The notes beneath the pieces are model-generated. The model was given only the letters and a program-made list of their open reading frames with translations. It was not told the origin of the DNA and made no database searches. From Bacteroidota bacterium (GTDB lineage: Bacteria > Bacteroidota > Bacteroidia > NS11-12g > UBA9320), in assembly GCA_024638525.1 (NCBI GenBank), contig JAHEKB010000035.1, positions 901 to 14,428 on the forward strand: a DNA stretch of 13,528 bases, written 5' to 3'. Position numbers and translations under genes: made by a program. This document shows, piece by piece, positions 1 through 7,324 of the stretch; the stretch's first letter is position 1, and each line of letters starts with the position of its first letter.

Positions 1-125
1 CTGTCATAAGCGCTTGTGATTGATTTCTTTAGGTAGCGAATATTTATATAATTTGCGAATCGAGAGCCACCTTTGGACCTCTATTTCGTAATTATCTACT
101 AACAACTGCATTTGCATCACAAAAG
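1..125. other. 5' intergenic region before the HD gene
   Basis: No coding region can be supported here. The stretch is AT-rich and presumably carries the promoter of the HD phosphohydrolase gene. Two imperfect matches to the Bacteroidota -7 element TAnnTTTG are visible: a TATAATTTGC run at 47-56, with one extra base in the spacer, and TGCATTTG at 107-114, with one mismatch and lying 11 nt before the TTG start. Neither has a convincing TTG/TTTG -33 box at the usual distance, so I do not choose between them. The HD reading frame stays open upstream to about position 33 but contains no ATG, GTG or TTG codon there. Confidence 0.4.
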
Positions 126-1349
126 TTGCCATTGAATAAAAAGAAAATCATTAATGATCCCATATATGGATTTATCAGTATAAACCATGAGATCCTCTTT
201 GATTGCATTTCGCATCCCTATTTTCAGCGCCTCAGACGCATAAAACAATTGGGGATGAGCCACCTGGTTTATCCCGGTGCTCAACACACGCGCTTTCAAC
301 ATGCATTGGGTGCTACCCATTTGATGGGACGAGCTGTCGAAACCTTGCGCAGCAAAGGTGTAGAGATCAACCAAGACGAAGAGATTGCTGTTCAGTTGGC
401 CATATTGCTTCACGACATAGGACATGGCCCTTTTTCTCATAGTCTTGAGAGTTCTATCCTCACGGGTGTAAGCCACGAAGCCATTTCATTGAAGATCATG
501 GAAGAGCTGAACCACAACTTTGGCGGGCAACTCCATTTGGCCATAGAGATATTCAAGGGCAATTACCCCAAGAAATTCCTGCATCAGATGGTCAGTGGCC
601 AATTGGATATGGATCGCTTGGATTATTTGAGAAGGGACAGTTTTTACAGTGGGGTTTCGGAAGGAACAATTGGCCTAGATAGGATAATTCAGATGCTCAA
701 TGTGCACAATGATCAATTGGTTGTTGACCAAAAGGGCGTGTACTCCATTGAGAAGTTCATAATGGCTCGGCGATTCATGTATTGGCAGGTGTATCTCCAC
801 AAGACTTCTTTGGCAGCCGATCAGGTGATGACCTCTATACTCAAGAGGGCCAAAAAACTGATCAAAGAAGGTAGCAAACTGTTTGGCAGCCGTGCTTTAC
901 TGTATTTTCTGAGTACGGAGCCAGGACAACATGAACTTCAGAACAATACCGAAGTACTATATCATTTCAATTTGTTGGACGACAGCGATTTGATCAGTGC
1001 CATCAAGCAATGGATGTCTAGCGATGATAAAGTATTGAGTACACTTTGCGCTATGCTCATAAATAGGCGCTTGCCAAAGATCATCATCTCGAATCAACCC
1101 ATTGCTGAAAAGGACATAGATCAAAAATTGTCCGAAGTCCAAGAGCGACACGGATTGAGCATAGAAGAGGCTCGTTATTTTGTATACCGTGGCGATTTGG
1201 CCAATCTTACCTATTCAACAGAAAGTGAGCAGATCGAGATAAAGTACAAGAATGGAGAGATCAAAGACATCTCTCGTGCTGCGGAAACCTACAGCTTTTC
1301 CGGAGAGGGCCTACCCACGGTCAAATATTTCATAAGCTATCCTAAATAG
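126..1349 (+). CDS. HD-domain phosphohydrolase (SAMHD1/YwfO-like, probable dNTPase)
   Basis: The 407-residue protein belongs to the HD superfamily branch that includes SAMHD1 and Bacillus YwfO, which hydrolyse dNTPs to deoxynucleoside and triphosphate. The metal-binding set is visible: H59 in RFQHALG, the H96-D97 pair in HDIGHGPFSH, and an Asp in DMDRLDYLRRD (about 161-166). The preceding QLGMSHLVYPGAQHTRF stretch (41-57) is typical of this branch. The start is TTG at 126. No ATG, GTG or TTG lies upstream in frame and the next ATG is at residue 44, inside the conserved domain, so TTG is nearly forced. It would be cytosolic, with no signal peptide or membrane segment. It ends 20 nt before lpxD, and an HD gene ahead of lpxD is recurrent in Bacteroidota. 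Substrate and any link to lipid A synthesis are not shown by the sequence. Confidence 0.9.
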   Translation: MPLNKKKIINDPIYGFISINHEILFDCISHPYFQRLRRIKQLGMSHLVYPGAQHTRFQHALGATHLMGRAVETLRSKGVEINQDEEIAVQLAILLHDIGHGPFSHSLESSILTGVSHEAISLKIMEELNHNFGGQLHLAIEIFKGNYPKKFLHQMVSGQLDMDRLDYLRRDSFYSGVSEGTIGLDRIIQMLNVHNDQLVVDQKGVYSIEKFIMARRFMYWQVYLHKTSLAADQVMTSILKRAKKLIKEGSKLFGSRALLYFLSTEPGQHELQNNTEVLYHFNLLDDSDLISAIKQWMSSDDKVLSTLCAMLINRRLPKIIISNQPIAEKDIDQKLSEVQERHGLSIEEARYFVYRGDLANLTYSTESEQIEIKYKNGEIKDISRAAETYSFSGEGLPTVKYFISYPK

Positions 1350-1350
1350 T

Positions 1351-1358
1351 TACTTTTG
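1351..1358 (+). promoter_or_regulatory. -7 promoter element of lpxD
   Basis: TACTTTTG is an exact match to the Bacteroidota -7 consensus TAnnTTTG, followed by the frequent C. It begins 2 nt after the HD gene's stop codon. No clear TTG/TTTG -33 box stands at the expected distance upstream (around 1329), so this may be a weak or internal promoter. If used, transcription would begin at roughly 1362-1366, only a few nucleotides before the lpxD start, giving a leaderless or near-leaderless mRNA. Confidence 0.5.
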
Positions 1359-1369
1359 CGCTCGCATTG

Positions 1370-2401
1370 GTGAGTCATACGGCACAGCAAATATCGGACT
1401 TGGTTCAAGGAGAAATCCTTGGAAATGCTGCATCTAAGATCAGCGGTGTAGCCACAATTGAGACCGCAGGTCCTAAAGATCTTTGCTTTATTTCTAATAA
1501 AAAATATTTACATCACCTGCAAAGCACCAAAGCCGGGGCCATCATTGTTGGCAAAGAGGTCAATGAAGCGCCAAACGGCACCACATTGATTAAAACGGAA
1601 ATGCCATATGTTGCTTTTTGTCAGGTACTGATTGAACTGTTTGATTATAAGGACCCCAACAGCGGTATCCACCCTACCGCGGTGATTTCTGAAACAGCCA
1701 AAATTGGTGAGAATGTTTATATAGGCCCGTATGTTTATATAGCAGAGGGAGTTGCGGTTGGAGAAGGAAGCAAGCTATATTCTCATTGCAGTTTGTATGA
1801 GGGAAGTAGCCTGGGTTCACAGTCTATCCTCTATTCCAATGTTAGTGTATACCACGACTGCCATATCGGCAAGCAGACCATAGTCCACAGTGGCACAGTA
1901 ATTGGCTCTGATGGTTTTGGACACGCACCACTCCCTGATGGAACTTATGTCAAAATTCCTCAGATCGGTAATGTAGTGATTGGCGATCGGGTAGAAATCG
2001 GTTCCAATTGCTCTTTGGATAGAGCAAACATGGGCAGCACGAAAATTGGCCATGGTTGCAGAATCGACAACCTCATTCAGATCGCGCATGGTGTGGAAGT
2101 AGGAGAAAATACAATAATAGCTGCACAGGCAGGGATTTCTGGTAGTACCAAGGTTGGAGACAATTGTGTGATTGCTGGTCAGGTGGGCATAGTTGGACAT
2201 ATTAGCATTGCTAACAAAGTTCAAATTGGAGCTCAAAGCGGGGTTTCCAATAGCATCAAGGATGAAGGAGGAAAGTACACCGACACTCCTCACTTGCCTC
2301 TGGGTCAGGCCATACGTTCAAGAATACTATATAAAAAGCTTCCCGAAATGGAGAAGCGTATAAGCAATATCGAAAAGGATCTCAAAGATTCTTCGGAGTA
2401 A
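1370..2401 (+). CDS. lpxD: UDP-3-O-(3-hydroxyacyl)glucosamine N-acyltransferase LpxD
   Basis: LpxD adds the second 3-hydroxyacyl chain, from acyl-ACP, to the 2-amino group of UDP-3-O-acyl-glucosamine in the third step of lipid A synthesis, in the cytosol. Residue numbers here count from a TTG at 1367. The N-terminal uridine-binding domain covers about 1-100. A left-handed beta-helix of hexapeptide repeats follows at about 101-298, and the C-terminal helix ends in an EKDLKDSSE tail. The catalytic His is H241 in NLIQIAH, and the SDGFGHAP loop sits at 181-188. I prefer GTG at 1370 over TTG at 1367, because it gives an M-x-x-T-A-x-Q-I opening as in Flavobacteriia LpxD. The next ATG is about 79 codons in. 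The lpxC/fabZ start follows after a single nucleotide, so translation is probably coupled. Confidence 0.95.
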   Translation: MSHTAQQISDLVQGEILGNAASKISGVATIETAGPKDLCFISNKKYLHHLQSTKAGAIIVGKEVNEAPNGTTLIKTEMPYVAFCQVLIELFDYKDPNSGIHPTAVISETAKIGENVYIGPYVYIAEGVAVGEGSKLYSHCSLYEGSSLGSQSILYSNVSVYHDCHIGKQTIVHSGTVIGSDGFGHAPLPDGTYVKIPQIGNVVIGDRVEIGSNCSLDRANMGSTKIGHGCRIDNLIQIAHGVEVGENTIIAAQAGISGSTKVGDNCVIAGQVGIVGHISIANKVQIGAQSGVSNSIKDEGGKYTDTPHLPLGQAIRSRILYKKLPEMEKRISNIEKDLKDSSE

Positions 2402-2402
2402 A

Positions 2403-3803
2403 ATGGAAAAACTTCAAACAACCATTCAACAAGCTATATCCATTTCAGGTGTGGGTTTACATACCGGAGAAAAGGTCAACTTAACTTTTGAGCCCGCCTC
2501 AGAGGACCACGGATATGTGTTCCAGAGAGTGGATCTGGAAGGTGAACCTAAGGTTAAAGCCGATGCAGACCTTGTAGTGGATACTTCAAGAGGCACCACC
2601 ATTGAAGACAATGGCGCCAGAGTGAATACCGTAGAACATGTATTGGCTGCTTTGGCCGGACTGGAAATTGATAATGTTCTCATTAAACTAGATGGTCCCG
2701 AAACCCCTATCATGGATGGGAGCTCAAAACCCTTTGTCGACATCCTGTTAGAAGCAGGTATTGTTGAACAGAAGAAAGAAAGAGAATATTTCGAAATTCC
2801 TGAGCGCATCAATTATATGGATGAATCAGGCGTTGAGATGATGGCTCTTCCATTGAATGATTACCGTATGACGGTAATGGTTGATTACAACTCCCCCGTA
2901 TTGGGAAGCCAAAATGCGAGCATCACTAAAATGAGTGAGTTTAAGGATGAGATAGCCAGTTGCCGTACATTTTGCTTCTTGCACGAATTGGAAATGCTCT
3001 TGGACAATAATTTGATCAAAGGCGGAGATCTCAACAATGCAATCGTAATCGTAGATAGGGAAATTGAGGATGAAGAAGTGGAGCATCTAGCCAAGCTTTT
3101 CAATAAAGAGAAGGTCGAGGTTAAGAAAGAAGGTATACTCAACAATGTAGACCTGAGATTTCACAATGAGCCAGCAAGGCATAAATTACTGGATATGGTC
3201 GGAGATCTCGCTTTGGTGGGGACACCTCTAAAAGCGCATATTTTGGCGGCTAGACCTGGACACAGGGCCAATGTGGAATTTGCCAAGAAAATTAAAAGGG
3301 TAATTGAGCGTGAACGCAAGAATAAAAAAGATGGCAATTCTCCGCATTACGATCCCAACATCACTCCGGTTTTTGGGCATAAAGAGATCGCTAAAATCTT
3401 GCCGCATAAGCACCCATTCTTATTGGTTGACAAGGTGATAAAACTGAACGAAGAAGAAGTGATAGCCATAAAGAATATTACAGGCGATCAATATTTCTTT
3501 CAGGGCCATTTTCCAGAAGAGCCATTGATGCCCGGTGTATTGCAATTGGAAGCCATGGCTCAAGCTGGAGGGGTTTTGGTTCTTGCTGACAAGGATGATC
3601 CCAAAGAGTGGAGCACCTATTTTGTCAAAATTGAGAATGCCAAATTCAAGGATAAGGTTGTTCCGGGAGATACTCTTAAAATCAGAATGAAACTAACCGC
3701 CCCGGTGCGCAGGGGTATGTGCATCATGAAAGGCGAAGCTTATGTGGGTGATAAAATGGTCTCAGAAGCCTTGATGATGGCTCAAATCGTACAAAATAAG
3801 TAA
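2403..3803 (+). CDS. lpxC/fabZ: LpxC-FabZ fusion: UDP-3-O-acyl-GlcNAc deacetylase / 3-hydroxyacyl-ACP dehydratase
   Basis: One 466-residue polypeptide joins two enzymes. Residues 1 to about 305 are LpxC, the zinc-dependent deacetylase of the committed lipid A step. The zinc ligands are H79 (in VEHVLAAL with the general base E78), H260 and D264 (HNEPARHKLLDMVGD), and H287 in RPGHRAN is the catalytic His. A short charged linker (about 300-318) leads to FabZ (about 320-466), which dehydrates 3-hydroxyacyl-ACP in fatty acid elongation. Its catalytic pair, H369 (QGHFPEEPLMPG) and E383 (QLEAMAQ), shows the family's 14-residue spacing. Both halves look intact. The fusion is an established Bacteroidota trait, and it ties two enzymes that compete for 3-hydroxyacyl-ACP use. 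The ATG start lies 1 nt after the lpxD stop, and lpxA starts 1 nt after this stop. Confidence 0.97.
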   Translation: MEKLQTTIQQAISISGVGLHTGEKVNLTFEPASEDHGYVFQRVDLEGEPKVKADADLVVDTSRGTTIEDNGARVNTVEHVLAALAGLEIDNVLIKLDGPETPIMDGSSKPFVDILLEAGIVEQKKEREYFEIPERINYMDESGVEMMALPLNDYRMTVMVDYNSPVLGSQNASITKMSEFKDEIASCRTFCFLHELEMLLDNNLIKGGDLNNAIVIVDREIEDEEVEHLAKLFNKEKVEVKKEGILNNVDLRFHNEPARHKLLDMVGDLALVGTPLKAHILAARPGHRANVEFAKKIKRVIERERKNKKDGNSPHYDPNITPVFGHKEIAKILPHKHPFLLVDKVIKLNEEEVIAIKNITGDQYFFQGHFPEEPLMPGVLQLEAMAQAGGVLVLADKDDPKEWSTYFVKIENAKFKDKVVPGDTLKIRMKLTAPVRRGMCIMKGEAYVGDKMVSEALMMAQIVQNK

Positions 3804-3804
3804 T

Positions 3805-4587
3805 ATGATTCAACCCTTAGCATATGTAAATCCTGGTGCGACCATTGCAGACAATGTGGTCATTGAGCCCTTTGTTACCATTCACAAGAACGTAGAAATT
3901 GGTGAAGGGACTTGGATTGGGTCTAATGTCACCATTATGGAAGGTGCCAAAATTGGCAAGAACTGCAGGATATTTCCCGGTGCTGTGATTTCAGCAGTTC
4001 CACAGGATCTCAAGTTCGACGGTGAGATGACCCAGGTAGTTATCGGTGACAATGTGACCGTACGCGAATGCGTAACCATCAATAGAGGAACTAAAGCTAC
4101 AGGAATGACCAAGGTGGGCAACAACTGCTTGCTAATGGCCTATTGTCACGTTGCACACGATTGCTTGCTGGGTGATAATGTCATTTTAGCCAATGCGGTG
4201 CAATTGGCTGGACATGTCGAAGTTGGGAATTTTGCAATTTTGGGAGGATTGAGTGCTGTGCACCAATTTGTCAAGATTGGTGAGCACGTAATGATATCAG
4301 GTGGTTCATTGGTCAGAAAAGATGTACCACATTTCACTAAAGCGGCAAGAGAGCCACTCTCCTACGAAGGAGTTAACAGCATCGGTCTGAGAAGGCGTGG
4401 TTATGAATCAGAGAAAATATCTGAGATCCAGGAGATTTACAGAATTCTTTATTTGAGGGGTTTAAACAATGCCAAGGCAATCAGTAAGATTGAGACTGAA
4501 ATGCCAGCTACCAAAGAGCGCGACGAGATCATCAGCTTTATCAAAGAGTCTGACAGAGGCATTATGAAGGGTTATCTGTCCAGATAG
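3805..4587 (+). CDS. lpxA: UDP-GlcNAc O-acyltransferase LpxA
   Basis: LpxA transfers a 3-hydroxyacyl chain from ACP to the 3-OH of UDP-GlcNAc, the first lipid A step. The 260-residue length matches the family. Hexapeptide beta-helix repeats run from about 1 to 175, followed by a helical C-terminus carrying the NSIGLRRRGY motif (191-200). The catalytic His is H118 in HVAHDC, with H115 beside it (E. coli H125 and H122). AVHQF at 151-155 corresponds to the H160-Q161 region of E. coli. Counting from the AVHQF motif, the residue equivalent to the E. coli acyl-chain ruler G173 is G166, so a long-chain preference is plausible, although Bacteroidota chain length cannot be read from one residue. The ATG follows the lpxC/fabZ stop by 1 nt. 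Its TAG stop shares one base with the next gene's GTG start. Confidence 0.97.
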   Translation: MIQPLAYVNPGATIADNVVIEPFVTIHKNVEIGEGTWIGSNVTIMEGAKIGKNCRIFPGAVISAVPQDLKFDGEMTQVVIGDNVTVRECVTINRGTKATGMTKVGNNCLLMAYCHVAHDCLLGDNVILANAVQLAGHVEVGNFAILGGLSAVHQFVKIGEHVMISGGSLVRKDVPHFTKAAREPLSYEGVNSIGLRRRGYESEKISEIQEIYRILYLRGLNNAKAISKIETEMPATKERDEIISFIKESDRGIMKGYLSR

Positions 4588-5198
4588 TGGAGATTCAATG
4601 CTCAAATATTAGTAAGCGGTTTAAAAAAGAATGGCTGTTTAAGTCTTTCGACCGCCAATTTATCTCAGGCGAGCATTATGCTTTGTTGGGTCCAAATTCA
4701 TCTGGGAAAAGCACCCTACTCAAAATCATTGCTCGAATTATGGAGCCAACAGAAGGAGAAGTGATGTACAATAATCCCGACTTGCTTCCAATTGATGATA
4801 GTTATCAAGCTATAAGCTATTCAAGCCCTGATATGGACCTTATGCATGATTACAGTGTTGAGGAGCTTGTTGATTTCCATTTTGGACTAAAGAGAGCTAA
4901 AGTCAGTATGGAGGATTTCTATTCGGCCACAAACCTAAAGCCCTATAAGTTTAAGGCTTACAGAGAGCTATCCTCGGGACTTCAACAGAAGGTCAAACTG
5001 TCCTTGGCACTGTTCTCTGACACTCCAATTCTTTTCCTAGACGAACCATGCACAAATTTTGATGCCGACAATGTAGAATGGTACCAAGAATCCATTCAGG
5101 AGTATTGCAAGAATCAACTAACCATCGTAGCTTCGAACCAGGAAAACGAAATAATAAGTTGTAAAACCAGAATCTATATTAAAGACTATAACTCATGA
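4587..5198 (+). CDS. Stand-alone ABC ATPase with atypical Q- and H-loops
   Basis: This 203-residue single ABC nucleotide-binding domain has no membrane segments and no permease gene beside it. Walker A is GPNSSGKST (35-43), the signature is LSSGLQQK (128-135) and Walker B is ILFLDEP (148-154) with catalytic E153. Two usual residues are replaced. The Q-loop reads YSSPDMDL (78-85), with Ser-Pro where Gln is expected, and the H-loop reads VASNQENE (181-188), with N184 where His is expected. The D-loop is TNFDADN rather than SALD. The start is GTG at 4587, overlapping the lpxA TAG by one base, and no ATG occurs before residue 52. The stop overlaps the next gene by 4 nt (ATGA). It resembles short ABC ATPases of unknown role annotated in Bacteroidota. 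Transported substrate, or whether it transports at all, is unknown. Confidence 0.85.
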   Translation: MEIQCSNISKRFKKEWLFKSFDRQFISGEHYALLGPNSSGKSTLLKIIARIMEPTEGEVMYNNPDLLPIDDSYQAISYSSPDMDLMHDYSVEELVDFHFGLKRAKVSMEDFYSATNLKPYKFKAYRELSSGLQQKVKLSLALFSDTPILFLDEPCTNFDADNVEWYQESIQEYCKNQLTIVASNQENEIISCKTRIYIKDYNS

Positions 5199-5665
5199 AA
5201 AAAGCATTTATACTTTTTGTTTTTGCTAGTGCTTTCACTGCTTGCTCACAAACCGCATCAGAGGACAATTCAGAATTTGGAAGGTATGGAGACACTACTT
5301 TTAGCGCAGAAGGTGCATTGATGGCATCTGAACTCCCAACAGCACTCGAGGGTAAGGATAGCTTGCGTACGGTGATAAAAGGCGAGGTAACCGCTGCTTG
5401 TCAGGCAAAGGGATGTTGGATGTCTATGGATGTTGGACAAGAAGAAGCCATGACCGTCACCTTTGTCAATTACGGTTTCTTTGTTCCCAAGAATTCCGCT
5501 GGCCACGAAGCTATAATTTCTGGAGTGGCATTTCGTGATACTACTTCGGTGGCCATGCTTCAGGAATACGCCAAAGATGCTGAAAAGAGTGAAGAAGAGA
5601 TATCAGCCATTACTCAACCCAAATTCGAGCTTAAGTTCATTGCCGATGGCGTAATCATGAATTAA
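5195..5665 (+). CDS. DUF4920-type lipoprotein
   Basis: A 156-residue predicted lipoprotein: positively charged MKK, a hydrophobic stretch (4-16) and a lipobox FTAC with the lipidated Cys at 17. The mature part resembles DUF4920, with FGRYGDTTFSAEGA near the start (28-41), a core of VTAACQAKGCWMSM (65-78), NYGFFVPKNSAG (92-103) and a late YAKDAEKSEEEISAIT stretch (125-140) before an F-x-x-DGV end. C69 and C74 in the core, with H104 further on, could form a metal or redox site, but this is inference because the family's function is unknown to me. It would sit in the periplasm or outer membrane. The ATG overlaps the stop of the ABC ATPase by 4 nt, and its stop overlaps the next start by 1 nt, so the three proteins are likely made together. 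Confidence 0.82.
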   Translation: MKKAFILFVFASAFTACSQTASEDNSEFGRYGDTTFSAEGALMASELPTALEGKDSLRTVIKGEVTAACQAKGCWMSMDVGQEEAMTVTFVNYGFFVPKNSAGHEAIISGVAFRDTTSVAMLQEYAKDAEKSEEEISAITQPKFELKFIADGVIMN

Positions 5666-6072
5666 TGAAGAAGTACCTTGTAACACTACTATTGCTTGGC
5701 TTTGTATTGGCATGTGGCCAACAGAACTCAAAGGGCGAAGCTGAAATGTATGATCCCAGTCCATTGTCTCAAATGATGAGGACTATGCAGATATTCAGTG
5801 AAAAGGCTAAACTGTCAATAATCCGGGGAGACTCTCTTAGTGTACCCCAAGAGATATATGGCTTCCCAAGCTTGGAGGCAACCAGAGGTGAAAGTGAAGA
5901 GGATTTATTTCAAGCTATGACGGCCCCCTATTTGGACGCTCTCAAGGGAATTGAAAGGGGTGATTCTCAACGCTATTATTACAGCGCCTCTATAAAGGCT
6001 TGTAAAAACTGTCACTCTTACTATTGCGCGGGCCCTTTAGCTGCTATTCAACAATTGGAACTAAGTGATTAG
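5665..6072 (+). CDS. Small lipoprotein with one CxxCH heme motif (class II cytochrome c-like)
   Basis: A 135-residue predicted lipoprotein: MKK, a hydrophobic run and lipobox VLAC with Cys17. It has a single c-type heme attachment motif, CKNCH at 113-117, close to the C-terminus. A near C-terminal CxxCH followed by xxY (here CHSYY), with Met residues near the mature N-terminus (M37, M38, M41) that could supply the second axial ligand, is the layout of class II cytochromes (c', c556). The size and probable helical character also fit. An extra Cys at 121 lies just after the motif. I do not recognise a named family, so the class II assignment is inference. The start overlaps the DUF4920 stop (TAATG). 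It is the last gene of the + strand run and ends 2 nt from the stop of the convergent flavoprotein gene. Confidence 0.75.
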   Translation: MKKYLVTLLLLGFVLACGQQNSKGEAEMYDPSPLSQMMRTMQIFSEKAKLSIIRGDSLSVPQEIYGFPSLEATRGESEEDLFQAMTAPYLDALKGIERGDSQRYYYSASIKACKNCHSYYCAGPLAAIQQLELSD

Positions 6073-6074
6073 CA

Positions 6075-7304
6075 CTATTTGAAGAGAATCTTGAAGTAAA
6101 ATGAGGGTTTGCTGAATTGCTTTCGCAGGTCCACATTGTCGAACATGTACATAATGGTCTTCTTCAATTCTTCATTGGACTTGATCTTTCGAATGACCCA
6201 ATTGAACAACCATGGATATCGAATCAGACGCTGCATAATCCTGCTCAATCTCAGTTCACCCCACAATTTGTTGTAAACCCTATCCTCATAAGCTTTCAAA
6301 GCACCGAGATCAAAATCGTCTTGACCTTTTGCCTCAACTAAGACTTCAGCCGCAATCCTACCGCTGATCATGGCATTGCCAATCCCTTCTCCTGTAAACG
6401 GGTCGATGAGCGATGCGGCATCACCCAATAATATAAATCTACCCTTTTGAAGCTCTCTCTTCTTTGAGCCGAGTGGCAAGCCCCAACCCAATACTTTTCC
6501 ATTTAGGTCTGCATCTTTAAAACGCTCAGCGAATTTTGGACTGTCGATTACCTCTTGAAGCAACTTCTTTAGATCTACTTTGTGTTTAGATATGTAAGAA
6601 CTCAACATTCCAATACCCACATTAGCCTGCCCATTGGGCAAGGGAAATATCCAGAAGTAGCCAGGAAGTGATTCTTTTACGAAATGAAGCTCTATATATC
6701 CTTCTTTGTGTAAATCTTTTATGCCACTGTAATAGGCCCGCAGGCCGGCACAATGGTGATCGCGTTCCAGTTTTTGTCCAAAATGAGCCTTTGACACCAG
6801 GCCAGATGTTCCGTCTGCAGCCAAGACTACCTTGGCCCTGTATACAACATGGCTAGTTTGAATCTCGCAATAATCATTATGGGCCCTTACATTTTCTACC
6901 TTCTCACCGGTATGGACACTGCAATACGAGCTTGAGACTTTTTGGTAAAGCCAATGGTCAAAGTCAATGCGCTTGACAATATATCCGGGGCTTTCTTTGG
7001 CATCAGCGGGTTTTTCTTTGAATGGAATGGCTACCTCTACCCCTTCTGGTGAAGAAAAGATAACTCCCCAACTCGGAGTAAAAGACTCATTTATGCTTTG
7101 CAGCTCCGAAGCCCATTCAGGATTTAGAGTTCTGATAACAGATGTGACTTTGCCTGATATGGCATCTCCGCAGATTTTATCTCTTGGAAAGTTCGCTTTT
7201 TCAATAATTAGGTGGTGAATTTTTTGCTTTGTCAGATGCAAGGAGGCACTCAAACCGGCTGGTCCTGCACCAATTATCACTACATCATATTGATTTTCAC
7301 TCAC
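6075..7304 (-). CDS. Geranylgeranyl reductase-family FAD-dependent oxidoreductase
   Basis: A 409-residue flavoprotein of the geranylgeranyl reductase/p-hydroxybenzoate hydroxylase fold. The FAD dinucleotide motif GAGPAG is at 12-17. FPRDKICGDA at 39-48 is the PR-x-K-x-CGDA signature of the family. PGYFWIFPLP at 214-223 and GDAASLIDPFTGEGIG at 294-309 (second FAD-binding segment) follow in the expected order. The family reduces isoprenoid double bonds in plants and archaea. In Bacteroidota the substrate is unassigned, with quinone side chains, carotenoids or other polyprenyl compounds possible, so I give no gene symbol. The start is GTG (7302-7304), with no in-frame ATG between it and the upstream stop. 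It lies 20 nt downstream of the T9SS FG-GAP gene on the same strand and may share its transcript, though no functional tie is evident. Confidence 0.88.
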   Translation of the reverse strand: MSENQYDVVIIGAGPAGLSASLHLTKQKIHHLIIEKANFPRDKICGDAISGKVTSVIRTLNPEWASELQSINESFTPSWGVIFSSPEGVEVAIPFKEKPADAKESPGYIVKRIDFDHWLYQKVSSSYCSVHTGEKVENVRAHNDYCEIQTSHVVYRAKVVLAADGTSGLVSKAHFGQKLERDHHCAGLRAYYSGIKDLHKEGYIELHFVKESLPGYFWIFPLPNGQANVGIGMLSSYISKHKVDLKKLLQEVIDSPKFAERFKDADLNGKVLGWGLPLGSKKRELQKGRFILLGDAASLIDPFTGEGIGNAMISGRIAAEVLVEAKGQDDFDLGALKAYEDRVYNKLWGELRLSRIMQRLIRYPWLFNWVIRKIKSNEELKKTIMYMFDNVDLRKQFSKPSFYFKILFK

Positions 7305-7324
7305 TTGTTGGCAAAGAAATGAAA

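Noticed and set aside
117..476. Minus-strand 119-residue open frame opposite the HD gene
   Set aside because: It lies wholly antisense to well-conserved HD motifs, its product resembles no known family and it has no promoter; best read as a shadow frame. The same holds for other antisense frames such as 1817-2293 and 11117-11908.
126..1349. HD protein as an anti-phage dGTPase or toxin
   Set aside because: dNTPases do act in defence, but the lpx operon context and the absence of any defence or mobile genes argue for a housekeeping role.
6060..6120. Bidirectional terminator between the convergent genes
   Set aside because: The gap is 2 nt and I see no stable hairpin with flanking T-runs in the surrounding bases.
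6075..7304. Flavoprotein as a photosynthetic (chlorophyll/bacteriochlorophyll) geranylgeranyl reductase
   Set aside because: Family motifs are shared widely by non-phototrophs, and no pigment genes are present in the window.
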